Assembly (NCBI GenBank): GCA_003244035.1
Contig: QHBV01000087.1
Location: 20,492 to 41,303, forward strand
Direction: 5' to 3'
Origin: Solirubrobacterales bacterium
GTDB lineage: Bacteria > Actinomycetota > Thermoleophilia > Solirubrobacterales > Solirubrobacteraceae
Length of the DNA stretch: 20,812 nt
This document shows positions 1 to 6,082 of this stretch, piece by piece. The stretch's first letter is position 1. The number at the start of each line of letters is the position of its first letter. The notes under the pieces are model-generated. The model had not been told where the DNA came from and searched no databases. It worked only from the letters and a program-made list of their open reading frames with translations. The translations under genes were made by a program, and so were the position numbers.

Positions 1-44
1 GGGGCCGCGGGGGGGCGGGGGGGCGGGGGGGGGGTGGGGGCGCC
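1..44. other. G-run low-complexity contig edge
   Basis: The first ~44 bases consist almost only of G with a few C and one T, in runs of up to ten G. Normal coding composition begins near base 45. This looks like a sequencing or assembly artefact at a contig end, for example poly-G read tails, rather than genomic sequence. A natural G-quadruplex tract is possible but less likely, because the stretch sits inside what should be the reading frame of a conserved gene. Confidence 0.6.
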
Positions 45-261
45 CGCCGATACCGGCGAGGTGCTCGAGGGAGTGGTCGTGACCGCGCGCCCCGACGCCG
101 ACTTCGACGTGGAGCTGCACCTGGTGGCCCAGTGGCCGCTGCAGTCGCTGTTCGCGCTCGCCGACCGGATTCGCGTGCGCGTGCACGCGGCGGCCGCGGC
201 AGCCGAGCTCGAGCCGGTGCTCGGGGAGATCGCCGTCGGGTTCGAGGACGTGCGCGAATGA
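1..261 (+). CDS. Asp23/Gls24-family envelope stress protein (3' fragment)
   Basis: This is the C-terminal part of a gene whose start lies outside the window or in the corrupted G-rich edge. The readable ~70 residues show the second half of an Asp23/Gls24 domain: a short strand with EGVVV, an acidic strand (DVELHLVAQW), a helix (LADRIRVRVHAAAAAAE), then a final strand ending in FEDVRE. In Firmicutes, Asp23 is an abundant cytoplasmic protein tethered to the membrane by AmaP and linked to cell-envelope homeostasis. The three downstream genes, which are AmaP-like and small membrane proteins, support the same role here. Its TGA overlaps the next ATG (ATGA at 258-261), so translation is probably coupled. 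The frame before about base 45 is not trustworthy. Confidence 0.7.
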   Translation, partial: GAAGGRGGGGGVGAPADTGEVLEGVVVTARPDADFDVELHLVAQWPLQSLFALADRIRVRVHAAAAAAELEPVLGEIAVGFEDVRE

Positions 262-875
262 TCCTGCTGCTGCGGGCGGCCACGCGGCTGGCCACGTTCG
301 TGCTGCTCGCGGCGCTGGCGGCGTGCGGGGCGGCGATCGCTGTCTTCTCGATCGGCTCCGGCGCCGGCGACTTCAGCCTGCCCGGCCTGGCGCGGCTGAT
401 GCACCTCGGCCGGCTGCGCGATCACGTCGGCGAGCTGCTTTCGGACCTGGCCGGAAGGGGCCCGGTCGCGGCCGTCGCCGTGCTGTGCGGCCTGGGCGCG
501 CTCGTGCTCGCGGTGCTGCTGCTCGCCGGCGTGCTGTGGCCGCGTCGGGAGCGGCTCGTGATCCTGGAGCGCGGCGAGCAGGGCACGCTGGCCGCGCGCC
601 GGCGGGCGCTCGCCCGCGCCGGCCGTGTGCTGGTCGAGCAGGTCCGCGAGGTGGCCGCGGCCAGGGTCAGGGTCAGACCGGGCCGCCGGGGTGGTGGGCG
701 CCTGACCGTGCGCATCACCCAATCGCGCTCGCCGGAGGCCGACGATGTCCGTGGGCGTACCCAGCTCGCGCTGGCCCCCCTGACCGAGGCGTTTGGTCTG
801 CGCGCCGGGGTCAAGGCCGGGGTTAAGGCCGGGGTCAAGGCCGGGCCTGGGCGACATCGCGGCAGGGTGGAGTAG
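258..875 (+). CDS. AmaP-like membrane protein (Asp23 operon)
   Basis: A protein of about 205 residues starting at the ATG that overlaps the upstream stop codon. It has two hydrophobic segments, roughly residues 7-32 and 72-97, followed by a basic cytoplasmic region with a beta/alpha pattern resembling a degenerate Asp23 fold (RLVILERGEQGTLAARRRAL onward). This matches AmaP-type proteins, which anchor Asp23 to the membrane through two helices. The C-terminus ends in three copies of an AGVK repeat and a basic tail. A longer reading frame upstream exists only because this frame stays open across the Asp23 gene. The stop codon overlaps the next start (TAGTG, 873-877). The family call rests on architecture and neighbours; the sequence itself is weakly conserved. 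Confidence 0.65.
   Translation: MILLLRAATRLATFVLLAALAACGAAIAVFSIGSGAGDFSLPGLARLMHLGRLRDHVGELLSDLAGRGPVAAVAVLCGLGALVLAVLLLAGVLWPRRERLVILERGEQGTLAARRRALARAGRVLVEQVREVAAARVRVRPGRRGGGRLTVRITQSRSPEADDVRGRTQLALAPLTEAFGLRAGVKAGVKAGVKAGPGRHRGRVE
804..845 (+). repeat. 12-bp tandem repeat, three units plus a partial fourth
   Basis: The unit GCCGGGGTCAAG occurs at 804-815, 816-827 (one C-to-T change) and 828-839, followed by a partial copy to 845. It is in frame and encodes AGVK three times near the end of the AmaP-like protein. Such repeats change copy number easily by slippage without shifting the frame. Confidence 0.9.
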
Positions 876-1486
876 TGGCCCTGCCTCGCCAGCGACTTCG
901 CATCGGCAGCTCGCCGTTCGCGCTGCTCGGCCGGGTCGTCCTCGTCGTCTTCGCCCTTGTCCTGGTGTGGTACGGGATCATGCTGGCGCTGCTGGCGCTC
1001 AAGCTCTCCCCGCACACGGTCAACCAGCTCAGCGGATATCGCGGCCTCTATGCACACCTGGCCGCGCTGAAGCCCCGGGACGCCACCGGCGACACGCGAC
1101 TGATCGCCGGGCTGGCCGGGCTGGCGGGCCTGCTCGGGTTCGGCTTTCTGGCATTCAAGGAACTGCCGCGTCCGCACCTGGCGCGGGCTGCGCTGCGGCT
1201 GCGTGGCGACGAGTGGGGAGTCGTGGAGGTGGCACCGCGCGCGATCGAGCGTGTGGTGGAGGCCGCGGCGCTCGAGCTAGAGGCGGTGCTGCGGGTCGCG
1301 GCGCGCTACGGCGGCGATCAGCTGACCGTCAACATCGATGTCATCCGCGCCGGGGAGCTGCCCGAGACCCTGCGCTCGGTGCGCACGCGCGCCCGCGAGC
1401 AGCTCGCCGTCCACGGCCTCCCCGGCCTACCCGTCAATGTGACCCTCACCGGCTTTGAGCGACTCCAACGAAGGGAGCTTGCATGA
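875..1486 (+). CDS. second AmaP-like membrane protein
   Basis: A protein of 203 residues starting at GTG 875, which shares a base with the previous TAG. It repeats the upstream protein's plan: a basic N-terminus, a first helix at about residues 14-45, a ~25-residue external loop, a second helix at about 68-90, then a cytoplasmic domain. In that domain alternating strands and helices (WGVVEVAPRAIERVVEAAA, DQLTVNIDVIRAG, VNVTLTGF) resemble the Asp23/AmaP C-terminal fold. Two adjacent genes with the same architecture suggest an old duplication. The stop overlaps the next ATG (ATGA, 1483-1486), so the four genes probably form one translationally coupled operon acting at the inner face of the membrane. 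The exact biochemical role is unknown. Confidence 0.65.
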   Translation: MALPRQRLRIGSSPFALLGRVVLVVFALVLVWYGIMLALLALKLSPHTVNQLSGYRGLYAHLAALKPRDATGDTRLIAGLAGLAGLLGFGFLAFKELPRPHLARAALRLRGDEWGVVEVAPRAIERVVEAAALELEAVLRVAARYGGDQLTVNIDVIRAGELPETLRSVRTRAREQLAVHGLPGLPVNVTLTGFERLQRRELA

Positions 1487-1734
1487 TCACCCCAAAGCAC
1501 CTCGCGGCAATGCTGGGCTTCGCCTTCGTGGCTGCCTGGATCGGCCTTGGCTTCGGCGACGCCATCCTCTGCCTGCTCGGCGCGGCGATCTTCTACGCCG
1601 CGGTCAGCTTCCTGGAGGGCGACCTCGACCTGGCCGACCTCCAGGCCCGCTTCGGGGCCAGCGGCGCCTCGCCCCAGCCCCCTGCCCCGCCCGCACCGCC
1701 GCCCCGGCCGCCGCCTCGCCCACGCGTGCGGTGA
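1483..1734 (+). CDS. small membrane protein of the Asp23/AmaP operon
   Basis: An 83-residue protein. It has one or two closely spaced hydrophobic segments (residues ~8-45) containing the glycine-rich stretch WIGLGFGDAILCLLGAAIF, then an acidic linker and a C-terminal tail made almost only of proline, arginine and alanine. Its position as the last gene after Asp23 and AmaP-like proteins matches that of DUF2273 small membrane proteins in Firmicutes Asp23 operons, and the hydrophobic core is similar in size. That family assignment is an inference from position and topology. The proline-rich tail is probably disordered and cytoplasmic. Confidence 0.6.
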   Translation: MITPKHLAAMLGFAFVAAWIGLGFGDAILCLLGAAIFYAAVSFLEGDLDLADLQARFGASGASPQPPAPPAPPPRPPPRPRVR

Positions 1735-1785
1735 GATCGCGGCAGATGCTTTTCGCCGGGCGCCAGAAGGGGTAGCTCCGACTGC

Positions 1786-3321
1786 ATGAGAAGCGATCGG
1801 CGTGCCGTGGTGGTGGGAGCGGGCTCCAACGGCCTTGTGTGCGCGATCCATCTCGCCCGAGCCGGGCTCGACGTCACGGTGCTCGAGCACGCCCCCCGTC
1901 CCGGCGGCGCCTCCTCGAGCGTCGAGGCCACGCTGCCCGGGTTCGTACACGACCACTGTGCGGGCTTCAACCCGATGACGGCAGCCTCGCCGGCGATGCG
2001 CGAGCTCGAGCTCGAGGCTGAAGGGGTGCGCTGGATTCAGCCAGGCGCGATCATGGCCCATCCATTCGATGACGGCACCGCGATCGCGCTCCACCTCGGG
2101 CTCGAGGCGACTGTCGCCTCGCTGGACGGGGCCCATCCCGGTGCCGGGGGCCTGTGGCGCGAGCTGATCGAGCAGTACCGCCCGCTCGCCGGCCGGCTGG
2201 TCGAGACGATCTTCGGGCCGTTGCCCCCGGTCCGCGCGCCGATCGCGCTGGCGGCGGCGCTCCGTCGCGACGGGCTGCTGCTCGCCCGGCGGATGACCGG
2301 GTCGGTGGAGGCGTTCGGCCTCGATGTGTTCGACGGCGCCGATCGTCCCACCGCTTGGCTGGCAGGCTCGGCGCAGCACTCCGGTCTCCCACCGTCCACC
2401 GCCGGCAGCGGGGCGTTCGGGTTCTTGTTGCAGCTGATCGCGCATTCGTATGGCTGGCCATTCCCGGCCGGCGGTCAGGGTGCGATCACCGACGCGCTGC
2501 TGGCGATCGCCACGCGCGAGGGTGTCCGCGTGCGTTGCGAGGCGCACGTCGAGCGAGTGCTCGTCCACGGCGGACGCACGGCCGGCGTCGCGCTGAAGGA
2601 CGGGGATGAGGTGCCCGCTCGCGACGTCGTGACGACGATCAGCGCCCGCCCGCTAGCGGCGCTGCTCCCCGACGATGCACTACCCCACCGGCTGATGCGC
2701 AGGCTGCGTATCTGGCGCTATTCCACCGCGGCGTTCAAGCTCGACTACGCGCTGCGCGGTCCGGTTCCGTGGAGCGCGGCCGAGGCGCGCGAGGCGGCGG
2801 TCGTGCACGTGGCCGGCGAGCTCCGGGAGCTGGCCGCCGCCGCGCAGGCCGGAGAGCGCGGTGAGGTGCCCGAGCGACCGGCGGTGGTCGTCGGCCAGCA
2901 CACGCTGCTCGATCCCTCACGCGCTCCCGCGGGCCAGCACACGCTCTACTGCTACGCGCACGTCCCAGCGCGCTATGCCTGCTCCGACGAGGATGTCGCG
3001 GCCCGGGTCGAGCAGCAGTTCGAGCGCTTCGCGCCCGGCTTCTCCGAGCTGGTGCTCGCCCGGGCGCTTCGCAATCCGCAGCGCACCGAGGCTGAGAACC
3101 CGAGCCTCGTCGGTGGCGACCTGGGCGGCGGCAGTTACGAGCTCGACCAGCAGCTCGTCTTCCGTCCCGCGCCCGAGCTATGCCGCTATCGCACCCCTCT
3201 CCGCGGCCTGTACGTCGCGGGAGCCTCGGTGCACCCCGGCGGCTCGGTGCACGGGATGAGTGGCCGCTCGGCGGCGCGGGCGCTGCTGGCAGACCGCCGG
3301 CTGCGGCCCTGGCGCGCGTGA
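1786..3321 (+). CDS. FAD-dependent oxidoreductase, phytoene desaturase/PYROXD2-like
   Basis: A 511-residue flavoprotein of the CrtI-like NAD(P)/FAD oxidoreductase superfamily. The N-terminus carries the dinucleotide-binding glycine motif GAGSNG at residues 11-16, followed by an acidic residue ending the second strand (TVLEHA) and the GG doublet of PRPGGASS. The C-terminus has the second FAD-contact motif, GLYVAGASVHPGGSVHGMSG. Length and end motifs fit the family. The glycine motif with SN and the HPGG-SVHG ending are closer to the PYROXD2-type branch than to classic carotenoid desaturases, so the substrate cannot be given. No carotenoid gene is adjacent. The start is ATG 1786; no good ribosome binding site is present, and GGGTAG lies at 1770-1775. 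It converges with the SRPBCC gene, with only three bases between the stops. Confidence 0.85.
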   Translation: MRSDRRAVVVGAGSNGLVCAIHLARAGLDVTVLEHAPRPGGASSSVEATLPGFVHDHCAGFNPMTAASPAMRELELEAEGVRWIQPGAIMAHPFDDGTAIALHLGLEATVASLDGAHPGAGGLWRELIEQYRPLAGRLVETIFGPLPPVRAPIALAAALRRDGLLLARRMTGSVEAFGLDVFDGADRPTAWLAGSAQHSGLPPSTAGSGAFGFLLQLIAHSYGWPFPAGGQGAITDALLAIATREGVRVRCEAHVERVLVHGGRTAGVALKDGDEVPARDVVTTISARPLAALLPDDALPHRLMRRLRIWRYSTAAFKLDYALRGPVPWSAAEAREAAVVHVAGELRELAAAAQAGERGEVPERPAVVVGQHTLLDPSRAPAGQHTLYCYAHVPARYACSDEDVAARVEQQFERFAPGFSELVLARALRNPQRTEAENPSLVGGDLGGGSYELDQQLVFRPAPELCRYRTPLRGLYVAGASVHPGGSVHGMSGRSAARALLADRRLRPWRA

Positions 3322-3324
3322 ACG

Positions 3325-3768
3325 TCAGGGCTTGAACACGCCGGTCTCGGCGATTCGCTTCAACCGCCGCAGCGACTCGACGTTGCGCGCGTGCACGAGC
3401 ACATCGGTGAGCGGATTGATCGCCAGGCGAGAGAGCCGATCGCCCGCCACTTCGATCATCGTCACGTACGTGCCGCCCTCCCAGGGCGCCAGTAGGAATC
3501 CGACCTTGGCGGTGCCCGCCGGACGCGCGCGCGCGTGGATCACGAGCCGATGAGGGGGGTCGGCTTCGAGCACCTCGGTGTGGTCGCGGATCCTCAACGG
3601 CCAGACGCCTACCTTGTGGTGAAAGCGGCTGCCCACCGCCGGCCAGTGCCCGTCAACGGCACGAATCACGTCTGAGCCCACCACCCAGTCGGCGTAAGTC
3701 TCGGCATCCGCCAAGACGGCGAAGACCTGCTCAGGCGAAGCATCGATCTGTTCGTGTGCAGTAGCCAT
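3325..3768 (-). CDS. SRPBCC-family (START/polyketide cyclase-like) protein
   Basis: A 147-residue protein with the SRPBCC helix-grip pattern. The opening strand and helix (HEQIDASPEQVFAVLADAETYADWV) are the typical family signature. They are followed by curved strands around a hydrophobic cavity and a long C-terminal helix (RLAINPLTDVLVHARNVESLRRLKRIAE). These proteins bind lipids, pigments or other hydrophobic ligands; the ligand here is unknown. ATG 3768 was chosen over the upstream ATG at 3810 because homology begins here and the -10-like GGGTAG at 3784-3779 would place the transcript start close to 3768. No Shine-Dalgarno sequence is visible. The gene points toward the oxidoreductase, so any functional link to it is speculative. 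Confidence 0.8.
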   Translation of the reverse strand: MATAHEQIDASPEQVFAVLADAETYADWVVGSDVIRAVDGHWPAVGSRFHHKVGVWPLRIRDHTEVLEADPPHRLVIHARARPAGTAKVGFLLAPWEGGTYVTMIEVAGDRLSRLAINPLTDVLVHARNVESLRRLKRIAETGVFKP

Positions 3769-3778
3769 CGCACACCCA

Positions 3779-3804
3779 CTACCCCGCCGATGGACACTTG
3801 GAAC
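3779..3804 (-). promoter_or_regulatory. candidate SigB/SigF-type promoter for the SRPBCC gene
   Basis: On the minus strand GTTC (3804-3801) is separated by 16 bases from GGGTAG (3784-3779), which lies 10 bases before ATG 3768. The SigB/SigF consensus in Bacillus and Streptomyces is about GTTT or GNNT, then 14-16 bases, then GGGTA. This is the best-matching example in the window. It is unproven, and the last base of the -10 is G rather than T or C. Confidence 0.4.
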
Positions 3805-3894
3805 GTACATCGGGCTTGCGGTGGCCAGCTCGCGCGACGCGATCCAGGTCGAGGCGGAGCGCCGGGCCGGCTGCCCTCGCAGCCTGCCTGAGTC

Positions 3895-3923
3895 GCGGCC
3901 GGTCGATTGTTATAGTCGGCCGC
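3895..3923 (+). promoter_or_regulatory. inverted repeat flanking a -10-like element upstream of rpsF
   Basis: GCGGCCG (3895-3901) and its exact complement CGGCCGC (3917-3923) enclose a 15-base centre that ends in TATAGT (3911-3916), the best -10-like hexamer in front of rpsF. No strong -35 is visible at the expected distance. The symmetric arms could be an operator, or could form a hairpin near the start of the transcript. No + strand gene ends just upstream, so a terminator is unlikely. Confidence 0.4.
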
Positions 3924-3963
3924 CCCCGCGCAGGCCTTGGCTGCCGCCTCGGGGACTGTCTCC

Positions 3964-4473
3964 ATGCCCCGGGAACCGCTCATCTACGACCTCGTGCTGC
4001 TGCTCTCCACGAGCGCCCCCGAGGAGCGGCGCGCCAGCATCCTCGCAGATGCGCAGACCGCGATCGCGGGCGGCGGAGGAGTAGTCGAGCGCAAGGACCA
4101 GTGGGGCACGCGACCGCTCACCTATCGGATCGACCACGAAGCGGATGCGGAGTACCACCTGCTCCAGTTCTCCGGGCCGACATCGCTGCTCGACACGCTC
4201 TCTCACAGCCTCAGGATCGCTGACGGCGTTCTGCGCTTCCGGATCATCAAGGTCCTTTCAGGGACGCCGCCCCCGCCGGACTCGGCGCCACCAGTGATGG
4301 CCGCGGCGACTGCGCGAGCCGCCCCGGCGGCGAGCACCACACCCGCTCCGGCGGCAACCCCCGCACCGGCTCCGCCGGTGAGCACCGCACCGGTGAGCAC
4401 CGCACCGGCCCCGGCGGAGGGTACCGCACCCGCTCCGGCCGGCGCTGGGACCGAGGCTGGACCGGCTGTCTGA
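3964..4473 (+). CDS. rpsF: 30S ribosomal protein bS6 with Ala/Pro-rich tail
   Basis: A 169-residue protein whose first ~95 residues are bS6. It opens with REPLIYDLVLLLS, has the central RKDQWGTRPLTYRIDHEADAEYHLLQF block (the usual W-G-x-R-x-L-x-Y core) and the final strand VLRFRIIKVL. bS6 pairs with bS18 on the platform of the small subunit, and rpsR lies two genes downstream. After the core comes a ~70-residue tail of alanine, proline, threonine and serine, longer than in most bS6 proteins. ATG 3964 was chosen because homology begins there; an in-frame TTG at 3937 would add nine residues. There is no clear Shine-Dalgarno sequence. The stop codon opens an 18-bp palindrome. Confidence 0.92.
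   Translation: MPREPLIYDLVLLLSTSAPEERRASILADAQTAIAGGGGVVERKDQWGTRPLTYRIDHEADAEYHLLQFSGPTSLLDTLSHSLRIADGVLRFRIIKVLSGTPPPPDSAPPVMAAATARAAPAASTTPAPAATPAPAPPVSTAPVSTAPAPAEGTAPAPAGAGTEAGPAV
4377..4406 (+). repeat. 15-bp direct tandem repeat in the rpsF tail
   Basis: GGTGAGCACCGCACC occurs twice back to back (4377-4391 and 4392-4406) and encodes the repeated VSTAP block in the disordered tail of bS6. It is a recent in-frame duplication within the low-complexity region. Confidence 0.9.
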
Positions 4474-4487
4474 GCCGGCCGGCTCAG
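4470..4487. terminator. 18-bp perfect palindrome at the rpsF stop codon
   Basis: CTGAGCCGG followed directly by its complement CCGGCTCAG, with the rpsF TGA inside the left arm. As RNA it can fold into a seven-pair stem with a four-base loop. No T-run follows, so it is at best a partial or factor-dependent terminator, or an mRNA 3'-end stabiliser that separates rpsF from ssb. Confidence 0.4.
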
Positions 4488-4596
4488 CGCCCGCATTCGC
4501 GACGAGATTCTTGCGGTGTGTCAGGCCTTAGTGCCAGCTGTCAAACGTCTCTGTCCATTTTCCGGAGAAGACCGAGCTTGTCGTCTGCGGCCGGCT

Positions 4597-4602
4597 TAGA
4601 CT
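4597..4602 (+). promoter_or_regulatory. -10-like element upstream of ssb
   Basis: TAGACT followed by CGG lies 43 bases before the ssb start. The same TAGACTCGG string precedes dnaB at 6065. The TAnnnT form fits actinobacterial housekeeping promoters. A convincing -35 is not visible, so this is a suggestion only. Confidence 0.3.
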
Positions 4603-4645
4603 CGGCGACAGGCTTTCAAGCGAACTCTGGAAAGGAGCCTCGAGC

Positions 4646-5110
4646 ATGAACATCAACCGAGTCGTGCTGACTGGGAATTTGACGCGAGATCCCGAGCTGC
4701 GCTCGACCGGCAACGGGCTGTCGGTCTGCAAGCTCGGTGTCGCGTGCAACACCCGCCGCAAGAACAGCGCCACGGGGGAGTGGGAAGAGAAGCCCAACTT
4801 CTTCCGCGTCACCGTCTTTGGCCGTCAGGCTGACAGCTGCCACCAGTACCTGAAGAAGGGCCGTCCGGTCGCGATCGATGGGCGGCTCGAGTGGAGCACA
4901 TGGGAGACCGACGGGCAGAAGCGCGAGTCCATCGATATCATCGCGGATTCCGTGCAGTTCCTCGGCGGCCGTGACGACGCTGGAAATGGCAACGGGAACG
5001 GCTTCTCCGGCAGCGCTCGCGCGTCGGAGAGCGATGTTCCGATTGAGACCAGCGATTTCGAAACGGCTCCCGTGGCCGCCGGAGCGGCTGCCGAGGACAT
5101 TCCGTTCTAG
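4646..5110 (+). CDS. ssb: single-stranded DNA-binding protein SSB
   Basis: A 154-residue protein. Residues 1-~108 form the OB fold, with the family opening NINRVVLTGNLTRDPELRSTGNGLSVCKLGVACN, the FFRVTVFGRQAD strand and GRPVAIDGRLEWSTWE. A short, glycine- and asparagine-containing acidic linker follows. The protein ends in the acidic tip EDIPF, the conserved docking site for replication and repair partners. SSB coats single-stranded DNA at forks, and dnaB lies downstream in the same cluster. The linker is short compared with many actinobacterial SSBs. Start ATG 4646 has a good Shine-Dalgarno sequence (AAAGGAG, 4631-4637, eight bases upstream), one of the few strong sites in this window. Confidence 0.96.
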   Translation: MNINRVVLTGNLTRDPELRSTGNGLSVCKLGVACNTRRKNSATGEWEEKPNFFRVTVFGRQADSCHQYLKKGRPVAIDGRLEWSTWETDGQKRESIDIIADSVQFLGGRDDAGNGNGNGFSGSARASESDVPIETSDFETAPVAAGAAAEDIPF

Positions 5111-5150
5111 GCGGCGAATCGAGAAGAAGAGACCAGTCAGGTGATGCCCA

Positions 5151-5474
5151 GTGGCAAAGCAACGTAGACGGCCGGTTCGCCGGCGCGAAAGGAAGGGCGG
5201 GCCGAGCTCCGGCCGGCGCAAGCCGTGCCCATACTGTCGCGACAAGATCGACCAGGTCGACTACAAGGACATCTCGACCCTGCGTCGCTTCGTCTCCGAG
5301 CGCGGCAAGATCCGCTCACGCAGGATCACGGGGGCGTGCCGTCGCCACCAGAGCCAGGTCGCGCGCGCGGTCAAGCGCGCGCGCGAGCTCGCGCTCTTGT
5401 CCTACGTCGCCGAAGGTGGAAGCGACTATCGGGAACGCGGCAGCCGCGGGTACGACCGCGACCGCGAGCGCTGA
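5151..5474 (+). CDS. rpsR: 30S ribosomal protein bS18, zinc-binding (C+) type
   Basis: A 107-residue protein with the bS18 core: KPCPYC, then VDYKDISTLRRFVSERGKIRSRRITGACRRHQ, then the C-terminal helix VARAVKRARELALLSYV. Cys26, Cys29, Cys63 and His66 are positioned to bind zinc, so this is the C+ form; many bacteria carry a second, cysteine-free copy elsewhere. bS18 binds 16S rRNA together with bS6. The last ~20 residues form a charged tail of Arg, Asp, Glu, Tyr and Gly. The start is GTG 5151, preceded by AGGTGA at 5139-5144. It is 40 bases after ssb and 14 bases before rplI, consistent with one transcript. Confidence 0.95.
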   Translation: MAKQRRRPVRRRERKGGPSSGRRKPCPYCRDKIDQVDYKDISTLRRFVSERGKIRSRRITGACRRHQSQVARAVKRARELALLSYVAEGGSDYRERGSRGYDRDRER

Positions 5475-5488
5475 GAGGCCGAGCTTCG

Positions 5489-5944
5489 GTGCCGCAGGCG
5501 ATTCTGCTCCAGGATGTGGATCCGCTCGGCGAGCGCGGTGCGGTCGTGGACGTGTCCGCTGGTTACCTGCGGAACTACCTGCTCCCCCGCAAGCTCGCTG
5601 AGACCCCGACCAAGGGCTCGATCGAGGCCGCCGTGCGCCGGCGCGAGAGCGCCCAGCGGGCCAAGCAGCAGGCGGCTGACCGTGCTCGCGACAACGCCGT
5701 GCTGCTCGGCCGGACGGTGCTCACGATCTCGCAGCGGGCAGGCGACGATGGCCGGCTGTTCGGGTCCGTGACCACGCAGGACATCGCGGAGGCGATCCGC
5801 GACGCTCGGGGCATCCGCGTGGACCGCCGCAAGGTCCATCTCGAGGAGCCGATCCGGCACATCGGGACGTACATGGTCGTCGTCGAGATCGCCGACGAAG
5901 TGATGGCGACGGTCAAGACGATGGTCGTCGCATCCGATCCTTAG
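5489..5944 (+). CDS. rplI: 50S ribosomal protein bL9
   Basis: A 151-residue protein of standard bL9 length. The N-terminal domain shows AILLQDVDPLGERGAVVDVSAGYLRNYLLPRKLA, the family signature for binding 23S rRNA. A long charged connecting helix follows (about residues 45-75), then the C-terminal domain with GRLFGSVTTQDIAEAI and VDRRKVHLEEPIRHIGTYMVVVEI. bL9 sits near the L1 stalk and helps keep the reading frame. GTG 5489 is the only start that gives the exact bL9 N-terminus; the frame is open further upstream across rpsR, but that part is a shadow. GAGAGG at about 5473-5478 is a weak Shine-Dalgarno sequence. A strong hairpin begins at the base after the stop. Confidence 0.95.
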   Translation: MPQAILLQDVDPLGERGAVVDVSAGYLRNYLLPRKLAETPTKGSIEAAVRRRESAQRAKQQAADRARDNAVLLGRTVLTISQRAGDDGRLFGSVTTQDIAEAIRDARGIRVDRRKVHLEEPIRHIGTYMVVVEIADEVMATVKTMVVASDP

Positions 5945-5976
5945 GGGCTCGCGACAAGCCATCTGATCGCGAGCCC
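5945..5976 (+). terminator. hairpin terminator candidate after rplI
   Basis: GGGCTCGCGA (5945-5954) and TCGCGAGCCC (5967-5976) are perfect complements separated by a 12-base loop, starting immediately after the rplI stop codon. No T-run follows. It probably ends or attenuates the rpsF-ssb-rpsR-rplI transcript, leaving dnaB with its own promoter further down. Confidence 0.65.
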
Positions 5977-6064
5977 TGAACAGCGCTCGGCCATGGGCAA
6001 GTAGGGCTCGGGGAACTCACGCTGCTTGCGGGAACGGCCAGTTCGAAGACGCCTCCTCTCGACC

Positions 6065-6070
6065 TAGACT
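6065..6070 (+). promoter_or_regulatory. -10-like element just upstream of dnaB
   Basis: TAGACT followed by CGG, 12 bases before ATG 6083; TTCGAA lies 17 bases further upstream as a weak -35. A start of transcription about seven bases after the hexamer would leave a leader of only ~6 bases. This fits the absence of a Shine-Dalgarno sequence before dnaB. Confidence 0.45.
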
Positions 6071-6082
6071 CGGACGCCGGCA

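Noticed and set aside
804..845. Short tandem repeats as a CRISPR-like array
   Set aside because: Units are contiguous 12-mers without spacers, in frame inside a coding sequence, and no cas gene is present.
1318..2568. 416-codon open frame on the minus strand across the Asp23 operon end and the oxidoreductase
   Set aside because: It is antisense to well-supported genes, is extremely rich in Arg, Gly and Glu, and shows no domain; it is a GC-rich shadow frame.
3811..3963. A tRNA or known riboswitch upstream of rpsF
   Set aside because: No cloverleaf, T-loop or riboswitch core could be found by eye on either strand; only the inverted repeat and -10-like element are visible.
4578..4602. TTGTCG and TAGACT as a full -35/-10 promoter for ssb
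   Set aside because: The spacer would be only 13 bases, too short for a sigma-70-type promoter; only the -10-like element was kept, at low confidence.
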